NCBI RefSeq assembly: GCF_014649015.1
Contig: NZ_BMSF01000012.1
Coordinates: 1-64,000, forward strand
DNA length: 64,000 nucleotides
Direction: 5' to 3'
Origin: Streptomyces narbonensis
GTDB lineage: Bacteria; Actinomycetota; Actinomycetes; Streptomycetales; Streptomycetaceae
A model generated the notes under the pieces. The model had not been told where the DNA came from, made no database searches, and saw only the letters and a program-made list of their open reading frames with translations. Shown here in pieces: positions 44,299 through 51,750 of the stretch (positions are counted from its first letter, which is position 1; the number at the start of each line of letters is the position of its first letter). The position numbers were made by a program, and so were the translations under genes.

Positions 44299-45606
44299 TC
44301 AGTCGGTGGCGGGACCGGTGCTGTGGGCGAACCGGTCCACCACCCGGGTGCCGGAGAGGACCTGCCCCTCCCAGCTGTAGGTCTGGCCGAAGGGTTCGCC
44401 GTCGCGACCGCCCCGGCGGCTGAAGGTCAGGGCGATGCGGTCGCCCCGCCTGACCCGTACGGGCCGTTCCACCGGCAGGTAGCAGTGCTTCCAGCTGTCG
44501 GACGTGGTGCGTCCCTCGATGTCGTCCCCGGAGATGTCGAGGGCGACGGACCCCGAGAGCTGGGCGACGAAGTAGCCCTTGAAGCCGGTGAACACACCGT
44601 CCCTCTGCACCGTGTACGCCAGCGGTACGCGGTACGAGGTCTCCGTCCCGGCCGCGCCGGCCGGCGCCGCCGGGTCGTAGCGCCGGATCAGCCGGGGCGA
44701 GGCGAGGTGGCCCGCGATGGGGAGGACGGTGTCGTAGTACAGCGAGAAGGGGCCCTGCGCGCCCCGGGCGGCGAGCAGCGCCGCGAACGCCTCACGCCCG
44801 CCGGCGTCCCGGGGCCCCTCGCCGGTGAGCTGGGCGTGGGCGGTCTCGGCGGCCACCGGCACCAGGAAGCTGTCCACCAGGCCGGGGAGCATCGTGCCGC
44901 CGGGCCGCAGGAAGCGCTCGCGGGCGTCGTCGAGGATCGCGGAGAAGTTCTCGTTGTCGGCGAGGTTCCCCATGATCTCGGAGATCACGATGTCGACCCG
45001 CTCGGGCAGCTCCAGATCGAAGGAGAGGCCGGACAGTGGGACGAAGCGGTCGGCGAAGCCCGCTTCGGCGAGGCGCTCGGCCGCCGTGGCGAGCACCTTC
45101 TCGTTGAGGTCGATCCCGTAGACCCGGGCCGCGCCGGCCTCCAGGGCCCAGCGGGCCAGGATGCCGGTGCCGGTGCCGAGGTCGAGGACGACGTCCCCGG
45201 GCCGTACGGACTCGGCGATGGCGGTCCTGAAGGCCGTCATGCGGAGCTCGTCGCCGAGCATCAGCTCGTGGAACTCCTCGCCCCATTCCAGCAGTTGCTC
45301 GGATGCGGGGAGCCAGACCTGCTCGGAGCCGTAGTAGCCGGGCCAGACGCCCGCCCGGTACACGGTCAGCGGGTCGTCGCCGGGGCCGCGGACGGCGCAG
45401 CCGGTCGCCAGGTCGAAGCTGCTGTGGTGGAGCGGACAGCTGATGCGCAGGGTGCCGGGGTTCACGTAGCCGTGGACGAGGCGCCCTTTGCGGTGCGGGC
45501 AGGAGGCGTCGATCACGAACTCCTGGCCCGCCGCGCGGACGCGCAGCCGGTCACCGGGGAGCTCGAGGAGGGACGGCGGCTCGGCGGCGGGGTCGCGGCC
45601 GGTCAT
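44299..45606 (-). CDS. Rieske ferredoxin domain fused to a PRMT-like methyltransferase
   Basis: The 435-aa protein opens with a Rieske [2Fe-2S] domain, residues 15-85: C36-P-H38 and C57-P-L-H60 are the four ligands. From about residue 105 it has a class I methyltransferase of the protein-arginine-methyltransferase type: VVLDLGTGTGILARWALEAG, VYGIDLNEKVLATAAERL, the acidic loop VDIVISEIMGNLADNENF, and a beta-barrel C-terminal half. PRMT-like domains in bacterial pathways can methylate small molecules. I know of no characterised enzyme with this pairing. ATGA overlap with the upstream di-iron enzyme gene. The Rieske centre may pass electrons to that enzyme or control the methyltransferase. Confidence 0.85.
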   Translation of the reverse strand: MTGRDPAAEPPSLLELPGDRLRVRAAGQEFVIDASCPHRKGRLVHGYVNPGTLRISCPLHHSSFDLATGCAVRGPGDDPLTVYRAGVWPGYYGSEQVWLPASEQLLEWGEEFHELMLGDELRMTAFRTAIAESVRPGDVVLDLGTGTGILARWALEAGAARVYGIDLNEKVLATAAERLAEAGFADRFVPLSGLSFDLELPERVDIVISEIMGNLADNENFSAILDDARERFLRPGGTMLPGLVDSFLVPVAAETAHAQLTGEGPRDAGGREAFAALLAARGAQGPFSLYYDTVLPIAGHLASPRLIRRYDPAAPAGAAGTETSYRVPLAYTVQRDGVFTGFKGYFVAQLSGSVALDISGDDIEGRTTSDSWKHCYLPVERPVRVRRGDRIALTFSRRGGRDGEPFGQTYSWEGQVLSGTRVVDRFAHSTGPATD

Positions 45607-46499
45607 GCCGCCGCCCGGCCGGCGAGTTCCCTGGCCCGCGCCACGGCGGCGTCGAACGCGTCGCCGATCAGTGCGGAGAGGAGCCGGGCCCCGGTCCACA
45701 GCCGGGCCGGGTCGAGGCCGCGGGCCGTCTCGTACTCCTTGATGGCCAGCTGCATCTCCTGCATGTGGAAGGTGTCGATGTGCAGGTGCTCGGTGTAGTA
45801 GCGGCCCTGCCGGATGCCGAGCCGCTCGCAGGCCCGCGCCTGGTGGGTGAAGGCGTCCGGGATGGACGCCTCCAGGTAGGCGAGCGCGCCGAGGAAGTAC
45901 TCGACGTGCGGGGCGCGTTGGGTGAGCCAGTAGAAGACGTTGAGGAACTGGAAGGTCTCGTCCCCTGTGGTGTCGAGGAAGCCCTCGGGCTCCTGCGGCA
46001 GGTCCAGCTCGGCGAGGAGCAGTCGGTAGAGCTGGGAGTGCGCCTGCTGGAGGTTGCCGCAGCCGAACTCGTCGATCAGGACCCGCATCACGGCCATCTG
46101 GGCCTTGATGGGGAGCCGGGGTACGGCCGGGAAGAAGTTCTGCGCCTCGGTGAGCCCGTCGAGCGCGAACTCCCTTACCACGAAAGTGAATTCCTCCCTG
46201 TCGGCGTGGTCGGCGAGGTACTCGCCGGACGGACTGCCCGCCCGCTCGTCCGCCAGCAGGCCGTCGAGGAGCCGCTGCCAGGCGGCCCGGTCGGGGACGG
46301 GTTCGCCGGTGGAGTCGAGGGAGTCCACGAGGGGGACGATCCAGCCCCGCTCGATCTCCTCGACCCGGGCGAGCAGCCGGGAGTCCAGGAGCCCGCGGTT
46401 GTGGCGGAACAGCTCCCGGTGCACGGACTGCGGCTCCGGCTCCTGCTCCGCGCCGACGGTCCGGGGGGTGGGGACCGTGGTGCTCGTCGCGAAGGTCAT
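45603..46499 (-). CDS. Haem-oxygenase-like di-iron oxidase/oxygenase
   Basis: The 298-aa all-helical protein has every ligand expected for the HDO superfamily (UndA, BesC, SznF type): E144 in DEFGCGN, H154 in QAHSQLY, E210 in YLEAS, and H238-x3-D242-x2-H245 in EHLHIDTFH. Members use a di-iron centre and O2 for oxidative cleavage, N-oxygenation or desaturation of amino-acid-like substrates. GGGGAGC precedes ATG. The neighbours - a DapA-like enzyme and an aminotransferase - suggest that its substrate is an amino acid or keto acid derivative made in the same pathway. Confidence 0.85.
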   Translation of the reverse strand: MTFATSTTVPTPRTVGAEQEPEPQSVHRELFRHNRGLLDSRLLARVEEIERGWIVPLVDSLDSTGEPVPDRAAWQRLLDGLLADERAGSPSGEYLADHADREEFTFVVREFALDGLTEAQNFFPAVPRLPIKAQMAVMRVLIDEFGCGNLQQAHSQLYRLLLAELDLPQEPEGFLDTTGDETFQFLNVFYWLTQRAPHVEYFLGALAYLEASIPDAFTHQARACERLGIRQGRYYTEHLHIDTFHMQEMQLAIKEYETARGLDPARLWTGARLLSALIGDAFDAAVARARELAGRAAA

Positions 46500-47293
46500 G
46501 ATGGCAGCTCCCCGGTGTCCGCGGTCCTGTCGGTCTCCAGCACGCCGCGGCGGTACAGCTCGTTCTTGACCCAGCGGTACCAGTCGTCCTTCTCCAGGCC
46601 GTAGCGCTCGCAGGCCTCGGCGAGGGAGCCTTCCGGGTCGGCCAGGCGACCGGCGAACAGGTCGGCACACAGGGCCGGTTCGACGTTGGCGAGGGCGACC
46701 ACGTAGCCGTCGACGGGGCCGGATTCGAGCAGCAGGTGTTCGAGGCCGGCGAGGACGCGCGCGCCGGGGCGGGCCTCGACGAGCCGCCGGGTGAAGTCGG
46801 CGCTGCCTGAGGAGTCCTTGACGCCCACGACCGAGGGCAGTTCGCAGATCCGGAGCAGCGTGTCGAAGTCGGCGGCGTTTCCGGATACTTCGGTGCCGTG
46901 GTAGACGACCACGGGCAGGCCGCTCTGCTCGGCGAGGTCCGCGAAGTGGCGGTAGATCTCGGCCTGGGTGACTCCGGCGCCGTACTGACTGGTCGCGACC
47001 AGTCCATGGGCGCCGAGGTCGGCCGCCACCCGGGCCCGTTCGAGCACCTGCTCCGTGGTGGGCCGCAGGACGCCCGCGAGGACGGGCAGTTCGCCGGCGT
47101 GCCTCACGGTGGCCCGGAGCATGTCCTCCCACTGGCGGTCCGTGAGTCGGCGCCCTTCGCCGGTGCTGAGGTTCGGCAGCAGCGCGTCGACGTGCGGGCG
47201 GAGGGTGTCGAGCAGCCGGGCGACCCCGCTCTCCGAGACCTCGCCGGTCTCCGAGAAGGGTGTCACCAGGGCCGCGATCACTCCCTGGTTCAT
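46496..47293 (-). CDS. DapA-family (class I) aldolase/synthase/lyase
   Basis: The 265-aa protein is a dihydrodipicolinate-synthase-family TIM barrel: GVIAALVTPFSETG at the start, the pyruvate-binding loop NLSTGEGRRL, Tyr131 (VVYHGTE) and the Schiff-base Lys159 (VGVKDSSG). It likely condenses or cleaves a pyruvate-type 2-keto acid. It is not the housekeeping dapA: it is shorter than usual and lies in an operon with oxidative enzymes. ATG at 47293 has GAGGGAG upstream and starts one base after the previous stop. It overlaps the di-iron enzyme gene by four bases. Confidence 0.83.
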   Translation of the reverse strand: MNQGVIAALVTPFSETGEVSESGVARLLDTLRPHVDALLPNLSTGEGRRLTDRQWEDMLRATVRHAGELPVLAGVLRPTTEQVLERARVAADLGAHGLVATSQYGAGVTQAEIYRHFADLAEQSGLPVVVYHGTEVSGNAADFDTLLRICELPSVVGVKDSSGSADFTRRLVEARPGARVLAGLEHLLLESGPVDGYVVALANVEPALCADLFAGRLADPEGSLAEACERYGLEKDDWYRWVKNELYRRGVLETDRTADTGELPS

Positions 47294-47294
47294 C

Positions 47295-47840
47295 TCAGAC
47301 TCCCTCGGACAGGGCGCCGGGCCCGACGGGCAGGCGCAGTGCGAGCGATTCACGGTAGAGCCGCTCCAGCGGCTCGGGGAAGGAGGGTTCCGGCTGGCCG
47401 GCCGGCCAGTCGGCCACGGCCCGGACGGGCAGCCCGTCGAAGGCTTCCGACCGGCCGCCGACGGTGTGCAGCAGCCCCTTCCGGTTGATCACCTGACCGA
47501 GCAGCATGCGGTCGGTGAAGGGCAGCCACGGGGGAGTTCCGGTGTCGGAGAGGGCCAGCCGGACGTCCGCCCGGTCGTACCCCTCCCGGCTGATGTCCAT
47601 GACCGTGTGGAGGTGGTCCATGAACGGGTAGTAGAGGTCCTGGAGTTCGCGCGAGTATCCCCAGATCACGTCGTCGCAGCGGCCGACCTGCTCCAGGCTC
47701 ATCACGACGCGCCCGTCGAGGTGCCGCACGAAGAAGGCCTTGGCGGCGACGCGCACGGTGTCGTCGGCGCTGTGCATGCCGAGGAAGAGCGCCGCGTCGA
47801 TGAAGACGTCCCGGCCGGTGCCGATGTCGTCAGCGCTCAT
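47295..47840 (-). CDS. Uncharacterised 181-aa protein, possible PIN-like fold
   Basis: I do not recognise this family with certainty. The start DVFIDAALFLGMHSADDTVR, with an early Asp on a hydrophobic strand, and FVRHLDGRVVMSLEQVGRCDD recall PIN-domain proteins, but the full acidic set is not clear. No signal peptide or membrane segment. Its ATG lies 11 bases inside the end of the aminotransferase gene, and its stop is one base before the DapA-like gene, so it is tightly coupled and probably serves the same pathway. Confidence 0.6.
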   Translation of the reverse strand: MSADDIGTGRDVFIDAALFLGMHSADDTVRVAAKAFFVRHLDGRVVMSLEQVGRCDDVIWGYSRELQDLYYPFMDHLHTVMDISREGYDRADVRLALSDTGTPPWLPFTDRMLLGQVINRKGLLHTVGGRSEAFDGLPVRAVADWPAGQPEPSFPEPLERLYRESLALRLPVGPGALSEGV

Positions 47841-49014
47841 GGCGGTCCAGCACCTCCCGCAGGCGCTTCATGGCACCGGCGAACATCTCGGGCTCGCGTG
47901 CGAGGGCCATCCGGACGAACGGCTCGCCGCGGCCCGGCTGGCTCCAGTAGAAGAACCGCCCCGGCAGGACGTACACGCCCACCTCCCGCAGCTCACGCTG
48001 GAGTTCGGTCGCGGTGAGGTCGGGATGCTGGATCCTGGCCCAGGCCACGCTGGTCTTCGCGATCGGCTCCTGGTATTCGAGGATCGTGCCCTGGAGGGCC
48101 TCCTTGACGGCCGCCCGGTTGACGTCGAGGACGTCGCGGATCGAGGCGAGGTCGTCGGCCTCCGAGTTCTCCACGTACTGGGTCAGCATGTTGAGGACGA
48201 AGGGCGAGACGTTCAGCAGGACGCTGGTGTGGAGGTTGTACACCTCCTCCTTGATGTCGTCGCTGGCCGTCAGCATGGCCGCCTTCGCGTCCTGCACGGG
48301 CCAGGTCTTCCCGGTGTCCTCGATGGCCAGGTACCGCACCCCGGACTCCTCGAGCAGTTCGTATACGTCGAACCGCGCGAGCTCGGGGTCGTAGAGGGTG
48401 AACGAGGCGAAGCAGAAGTCGATGATGAGCAGCTTGTTGTGGTCCTTGCAGAAGCGGACGACCTCCTCGAAGCCCTTGCGCCCGGAGTGCATCAGGCTGA
48501 ACCCCGTGGGGTTGTTGGGGTCGACGAGGAAGAGCGCGTCGGTGCGGACCCGGCGCTTGAGCTCGGCGTAGATCCGGTCGGGGTCGTGCAGCGCCGACTC
48601 CTCGACGGGGTACAGCGGGACGCCCATGTTCGACAGGACGTCGTGCAGGTTGTCGAAGCACGGTTCGACGAGGGTCACGGCCATGCGCTGCTGCTTGAGG
48701 TACATCGCCACGACCATCGTGGAGATGGAGGCCGCGTAGGACAGGAGCGTCTTGTTCTTGGCGAGCGCCGTGGGCTGGCGGTGGAGGCGGAAGAACGCCT
48801 CGACGAACCGCTGCTCGTAGGTGGCCTGGAGACCCTCTTCCGCCTCGTACCAGAGCTCGGGCAGCCGCTCGACGATCTTGTGCTGGGCGGCGGACTGGCG
48901 CTGGTGGGTGTGGGCGTCTGCGAGGTTGAACTCGGTGAGCAGGGCCTGGATCTCGTGCTGCGTCAGGTCGAGGAGTTCCTGGCTGCTCAGGGTCGTGCCG
49001 GCGTGCGCGGTCAT
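47830..49014 (-). CDS. PLP-dependent aminotransferase, fold type I
   Basis: The 394-aa protein has the fold-type I motifs: DPNNPTG (165-171, cofactor-binding Asn), D199 in LLIIDFCFASF, the Schiff-base Lys236 in EDTGKTWPVQDAKAAM, and an Arg near the C-terminus (PFVRMALAR) for the substrate carboxylate. It is first in the seven-gene operon. The substrate is unknown. Fold-type I enzymes of this size also include C-C lyases and capreomycidine-synthase-like cyclases, so transamination is the simplest reading, not a proven one. Confidence 0.82.
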   Translation of the reverse strand: MTAHAGTTLSSQELLDLTQHEIQALLTEFNLADAHTHQRQSAAQHKIVERLPELWYEAEEGLQATYEQRFVEAFFRLHRQPTALAKNKTLLSYAASISTMVVAMYLKQQRMAVTLVEPCFDNLHDVLSNMGVPLYPVEESALHDPDRIYAELKRRVRTDALFLVDPNNPTGFSLMHSGRKGFEEVVRFCKDHNKLLIIDFCFASFTLYDPELARFDVYELLEESGVRYLAIEDTGKTWPVQDAKAAMLTASDDIKEEVYNLHTSVLLNVSPFVLNMLTQYVENSEADDLASIRDVLDVNRAAVKEALQGTILEYQEPIAKTSVAWARIQHPDLTATELQRELREVGVYVLPGRFFYWSQPGRGEPFVRMALAREPEMFAGAMKRLREVLDRHER

Positions 49015-49448
49015 GGTTCCTCCATGCGAACGGCATACGGGTGAGCGCGTGCGGAAGTGCCGGCGTGACGTGTGGGCGTCACGGATTTTGCTCGTCTTTT
49101 GCTACGTGTTCCGGGGGCCGCCGCGGCGAGCCGCGCCCCCGGGGCACACGGAAGACCGTCTCGGTCGGACGGTGGGGGGACTGCCTCTACGGACAGTGGC
49201 CGAGGCGCTCATCGTCGGCTGCGATGCAATATCGGAACTCGGTTCCAGACATGTATCTCCCCCGTAAACGGACTGCGGTCCGATTGGGGGCGACTCTGCC
49301 ACATGCGGCGGTGACGGGACAAGCGATCCGGGGGAGGGCGCGTCGCGGCCACCGAGGGCCGCATCGAGGCCCCTGCCCGTAAACTGCGCAGACGCCACCC
49401 GGCCCCCCACCGGGACCCCCCACGGAGCGTGAACCGAGAGGCCCCCAG
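49015..49448. promoter_or_regulatory. Gene-free 434-bp region between the operon and its divergent TetR gene
   Basis: No coding sequence is visible. GGAAC-TCG-GTTCC at 49234-49246 is a perfect short inverted repeat and could be a TetR operator. It also supplies a GGAAC motif on both strands like ECF -35 boxes. A locally AT-richer patch lies at 49086-49110. I see nothing else. Confidence 0.45.
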
Positions 49449-50060
49449 GTGCAGCACGTTTCGCCGGACAGCTGTCCCCTCGCCGCCCCCGAACCGCCGT
49501 CCGAGCGGTCCGACGCCGCACGCAACCGACTCCGCATCCTGGCCGCGGCCCAGGAGCTCTTCGACACCCATGGGGTCGAGAGCGTGTCCATGGACCGCAT
49601 CGCGGCGGAGGCGGGCGTGGGCAAGGGCACGCTCTTCCGCAGGTTCGGGAGCAAGGCGGGGCTCGCCGCCGCCCTGCTCGACACCCAGGACAGCCGGCTC
49701 CAGGAGCGCATCCTCTTCGACCCGCCCCCGCTGGGCCCCGACGCGCCGGCCCGTGACCGGATCCTGGCGTTCTTCGACGCGTACCTGGACCTCGTGGACG
49801 ACAACCTGGAGCTGCTGAGGCTCTCCGAGACGGCCGCGCCGGGCGCGCGCTACCGGATAGGTTCGTACGGCTTCTGGCGCGTCCACCTGGCACTGATGCT
49901 CCGGGAGGCCTGCCCCGACCTCGACGCCGACTGCACGGCCCACCTGCTGCTCGCACCGCTGGACTCCGACCTCCAGCACGCCCTGCGCCAGGGGCAGTTC
50001 ACGCCCGATCGCATCAGGGGCACGCTGCTCACGCTGGTGAAACGAGTCATCGCCGACTGA
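49449..50060 (+). CDS. TetR/AcrR-family regulator
   Basis: The 203-aa protein has an N-terminal helix-turn-helix (RILAAAQELFDTHGVESVSMDRIAAEAGVGKGTLFRRFGSKAGL) of the standard TetR type and a helical ligand-binding part with an Ala/Leu-rich pocket. GTG at 49449 follows CCCAGG. It is divergent from the seven-gene oxidative operon and so the natural candidate for its local repressor. Ligand unknown. Confidence 0.88.
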   Translation: MQHVSPDSCPLAAPEPPSERSDAARNRLRILAAAQELFDTHGVESVSMDRIAAEAGVGKGTLFRRFGSKAGLAAALLDTQDSRLQERILFDPPPLGPDAPARDRILAFFDAYLDLVDDNLELLRLSETAAPGARYRIGSYGFWRVHLALMLREACPDLDADCTAHLLLAPLDSDLQHALRQGQFTPDRIRGTLLTLVKRVIAD

Positions 50061-50107
50061 CAGGGCACCACGGCGGCGCGGCCCGGGCCTACGCAGGCGC
50101 GCGAACA

Positions 50108-50133
50108 CCCCGGCGCACACCGCTGCGCCGGGG
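50108..50133. terminator. Hairpin downstream of the TetR gene
   Basis: Perfect 10-bp stem ccccggcgca/tgcgccgggg with a 6-base loop, 48 bp after the TetR stop. GC-rich repeats (ccggggcac) follow. Confidence 0.6.
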
Positions 50134-50224
50134 CACACCGCGCACGCTTGCGCGCGCCCGGGCACCCGGAGTCCACGGGGGTACGCCGGGGCACGCCGGG
50201 GTCGCCGGGGCATGACGAAGGAAC

Positions 50225-50254
50225 CCCCGGTGCGGCGTGCACACCGCACCGGGG
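50225..50254. terminator. Terminator of the rhodanese-YceI operon
   Basis: Perfect 11-bp stem (50225-50235 with 50244-50254), 17 bp beyond the YceI stop, in the convergent gap. Confidence 0.78.
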
Positions 50255-50271
50255 CCCCTCGCGAGAGCGGG

Positions 50272-50847
50272 TCAGCTCTCCCTGATCGCCTCGAACTCGA
50301 GGGACAGCTCGATCTCCTTGGAGACGAGGATGCCGCCGGACTCCAGGACCATGTTCCAGGTCAGGCCCCAGTCTTCACGGTTGACCTTGCCGTGGGCGGA
50401 GAAGACCGTACGGTCGTTGCCCCACGGGTCGCGCGCGTAGCCGAGGTAGTCCACCGCGAGCGTCACCGGGCGGGTGACGTCCTTGATGGTCAGGTCCCCG
50501 ACGAGCGTGCCCCGCTTGCCGTCCCACGTCACCGAGGTGGACGCGAAGGTGGCCTTCGGGTACTTCTCCACGTCGAAGAGGTCGGCGGAGCGCAGGTGAT
50601 CGTCGCGCGTGGCGTCACCGCTGTCGACGCTGGCCACGTCGATGACCGCGGCGACCTTGCTGTCCTCCGGCCGCTCACCGATGACGAGGGTGGCCTCGAC
50701 TCCGGTGAAGCGCCCGCGGACCTTCGTCAGCATGAAGTGACGCCCGACGAAGCCGACCTCGGCGTGACCGGGGTCGATCTTCCACGAGCCGGCGGCGGGC
50801 AGTTCCACGCCGTCGACGGTACGGGTCGGTGCAGTGGTCATGTCCAT
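50272..50847 (-). CDS. YceI-family lipocalin-like protein
   Basis: The 191-aa protein is a complete YceI beta-barrel: GSWKIDPGHAEVGFVGRHFM, GRFTGVEATLVIGE, the DDHLRSADLFDVEKYPKATF core motif and LVGDLTIKDVTRPVTL. YceI proteins bind isoprenoid-type lipids in a central pocket. No signal peptide is present, so this one is cytoplasmic. It follows the rhodanese gene after 12 bases, and both are behind MarR operators. A role in a thiol- or quinone-stress response is an inference from that linkage. Confidence 0.92.
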   Translation of the reverse strand: MDMTTAPTRTVDGVELPAAGSWKIDPGHAEVGFVGRHFMLTKVRGRFTGVEATLVIGERPEDSKVAAVIDVASVDSGDATRDDHLRSADLFDVEKYPKATFASTSVTWDGKRGTLVGDLTIKDVTRPVTLAVDYLGYARDPWGNDRTVFSAHGKVNREDWGLTWNMVLESGGILVSKEIELSLEFEAIRES

Positions 50848-50859
50848 GCGCTCCTTCGG

Positions 50860-51189
50860 TCAGGCGACGGACTCGGTCGGCAGACCCGCCTCGACCCAGT
50901 CGTCCTTGCCCTCGTAGTACTCGTACACGTTGGTGTAGCCCAGCTCGACCAGACGGTCGGCCGCGATGCCCGAGTTGGGGCAGGGGCTGTTGGCGCAGTA
51001 GACGGCGATCTCGGCGTCCTTGTTCGGCAGCAGGGCCGGGGCGAGCTCGTCCACCTGGTCGTGCGGCAGGTTGAGCGCTCCGGGCAGGTGCTTGTCGTTG
51101 TAGTACTGCGCCGGCAGGGCTTCGAGCACCGTCACCAGGTTCTCGTCGATCTTCTTCTTGAGCTCGTCACGCGAGATCCGCTGAGCCAT
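50860..51189 (-). CDS. Single-domain rhodanese-like protein
   Basis: The 109-aa protein has the rhodanese pattern NDKHLPGALNLPHDQVDEL and the active-site loop VYCANSPCPNSGIAA, with a catalytic Cys as the first residue of the loop and a second Cys four residues later. It probably transfers sulfane sulfur or reacts with thiols. ATG at 51189 has AAGGAG upstream. It is the first gene of a pair with YceI, divergent from MarR. Confidence 0.88.
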   Translation of the reverse strand: MAQRISRDELKKKIDENLVTVLEALPAQYYNDKHLPGALNLPHDQVDELAPALLPNKDAEIAVYCANSPCPNSGIAADRLVELGYTNVYEYYEGKDDWVEAGLPTESVA

Positions 51190-51211
51190 GGCTGTTCTCC
51201 TTCAATGAGGA

Positions 51212-51261
51212 AATAGTCCGTGCGTCTGCACACACTCTAATAGTCCGTGCGTGCGCACACA
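51212..51261. promoter_or_regulatory. Two direct copies of a MarR-type operator
   Basis: A 23-bp sequence starting aatagtccgtgcgt occurs at 51212-51234 and 51239-51261, 27 bp apart, with two differences. Each copy has internal dyad symmetry (GTGCG...CGCAC). It covers the shared promoter region of the rhodanese and marR genes. Confidence 0.8.
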
Positions 51262-51277
51262 AGCTATACTTCTCGTC

Positions 51278-51739
51278 ATGGTCATGAGAGAAGGTGAGTA
51301 CCGGGTCGAAGCGTGGCGAGCCCTGCTGCTGGCCCACAACGCCGCCGTGCGCGCCATCGAGAGCGATGTGCAGCGCAACGGCCGGATTCCGCTCACTTGG
51401 TACGACGTGCTCCTGGAGCTCCGCGGCGCGGGCGAGCAGGGCCTGCGCATGCAGGAGGTCGCCGAGCGCGTGGTGCTCAGCAGGACGCGAGTGAGCCGGC
51501 TCGTCGACGAGATGGCCCGCTCCGGCCTGGTGACCAAGGAGCCCGACGCCACGGACAAGCGCGTGACCTGGGCGGTCATCACCGACGAGGGCCGGTCGGC
51601 CCTGCGTGCGACCGCACCCGCCTATATGCGGGGCATCCGGGAACACTTCGGCCGGTACCTCACGGACGAGGAGGCCGCCGTGATCACGACGGCGCTCCTG
51701 CGCGTGGCGCACGCGGGCGACGACATCCAGCTGGGCTGA
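51278..51739 (+). CDS. MarR-family regulator, probably on a leaderless message
   Basis: The 153-aa protein has the MarR winged helix: LTWYDVLLELRGAGEQGLRM, EVAERVVLSRTRVSRLVDEM as recognition helix, and the wing KEPDATDKRVTWAVITDEGR. ATG at 51278 is preferred; TATACT at 51265-51270 is a good -10 box, which would start transcription at or next to this ATG, and there is no ribosome site. It should repress itself and the divergent rhodanese-YceI pair through the duplicated operator. It ends 11 bp from the convergent peptidase gene. Confidence 0.88.
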   Translation: MVMREGEYRVEAWRALLLAHNAAVRAIESDVQRNGRIPLTWYDVLLELRGAGEQGLRMQEVAERVVLSRTRVSRLVDEMARSGLVTKEPDATDKRVTWAVITDEGRSALRATAPAYMRGIREHFGRYLTDEEAAVITTALLRVAHAGDDIQLG

Positions 51740-51750
51740 GCCCCCGTGGC

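Noticed and set aside
39711..49014. Assigning the operon to a known siderophore, fluopsin or ethynylserine pathway
   Set aside because: The HDO enzyme is shared with such pathways, but the required partner enzymes are not present.
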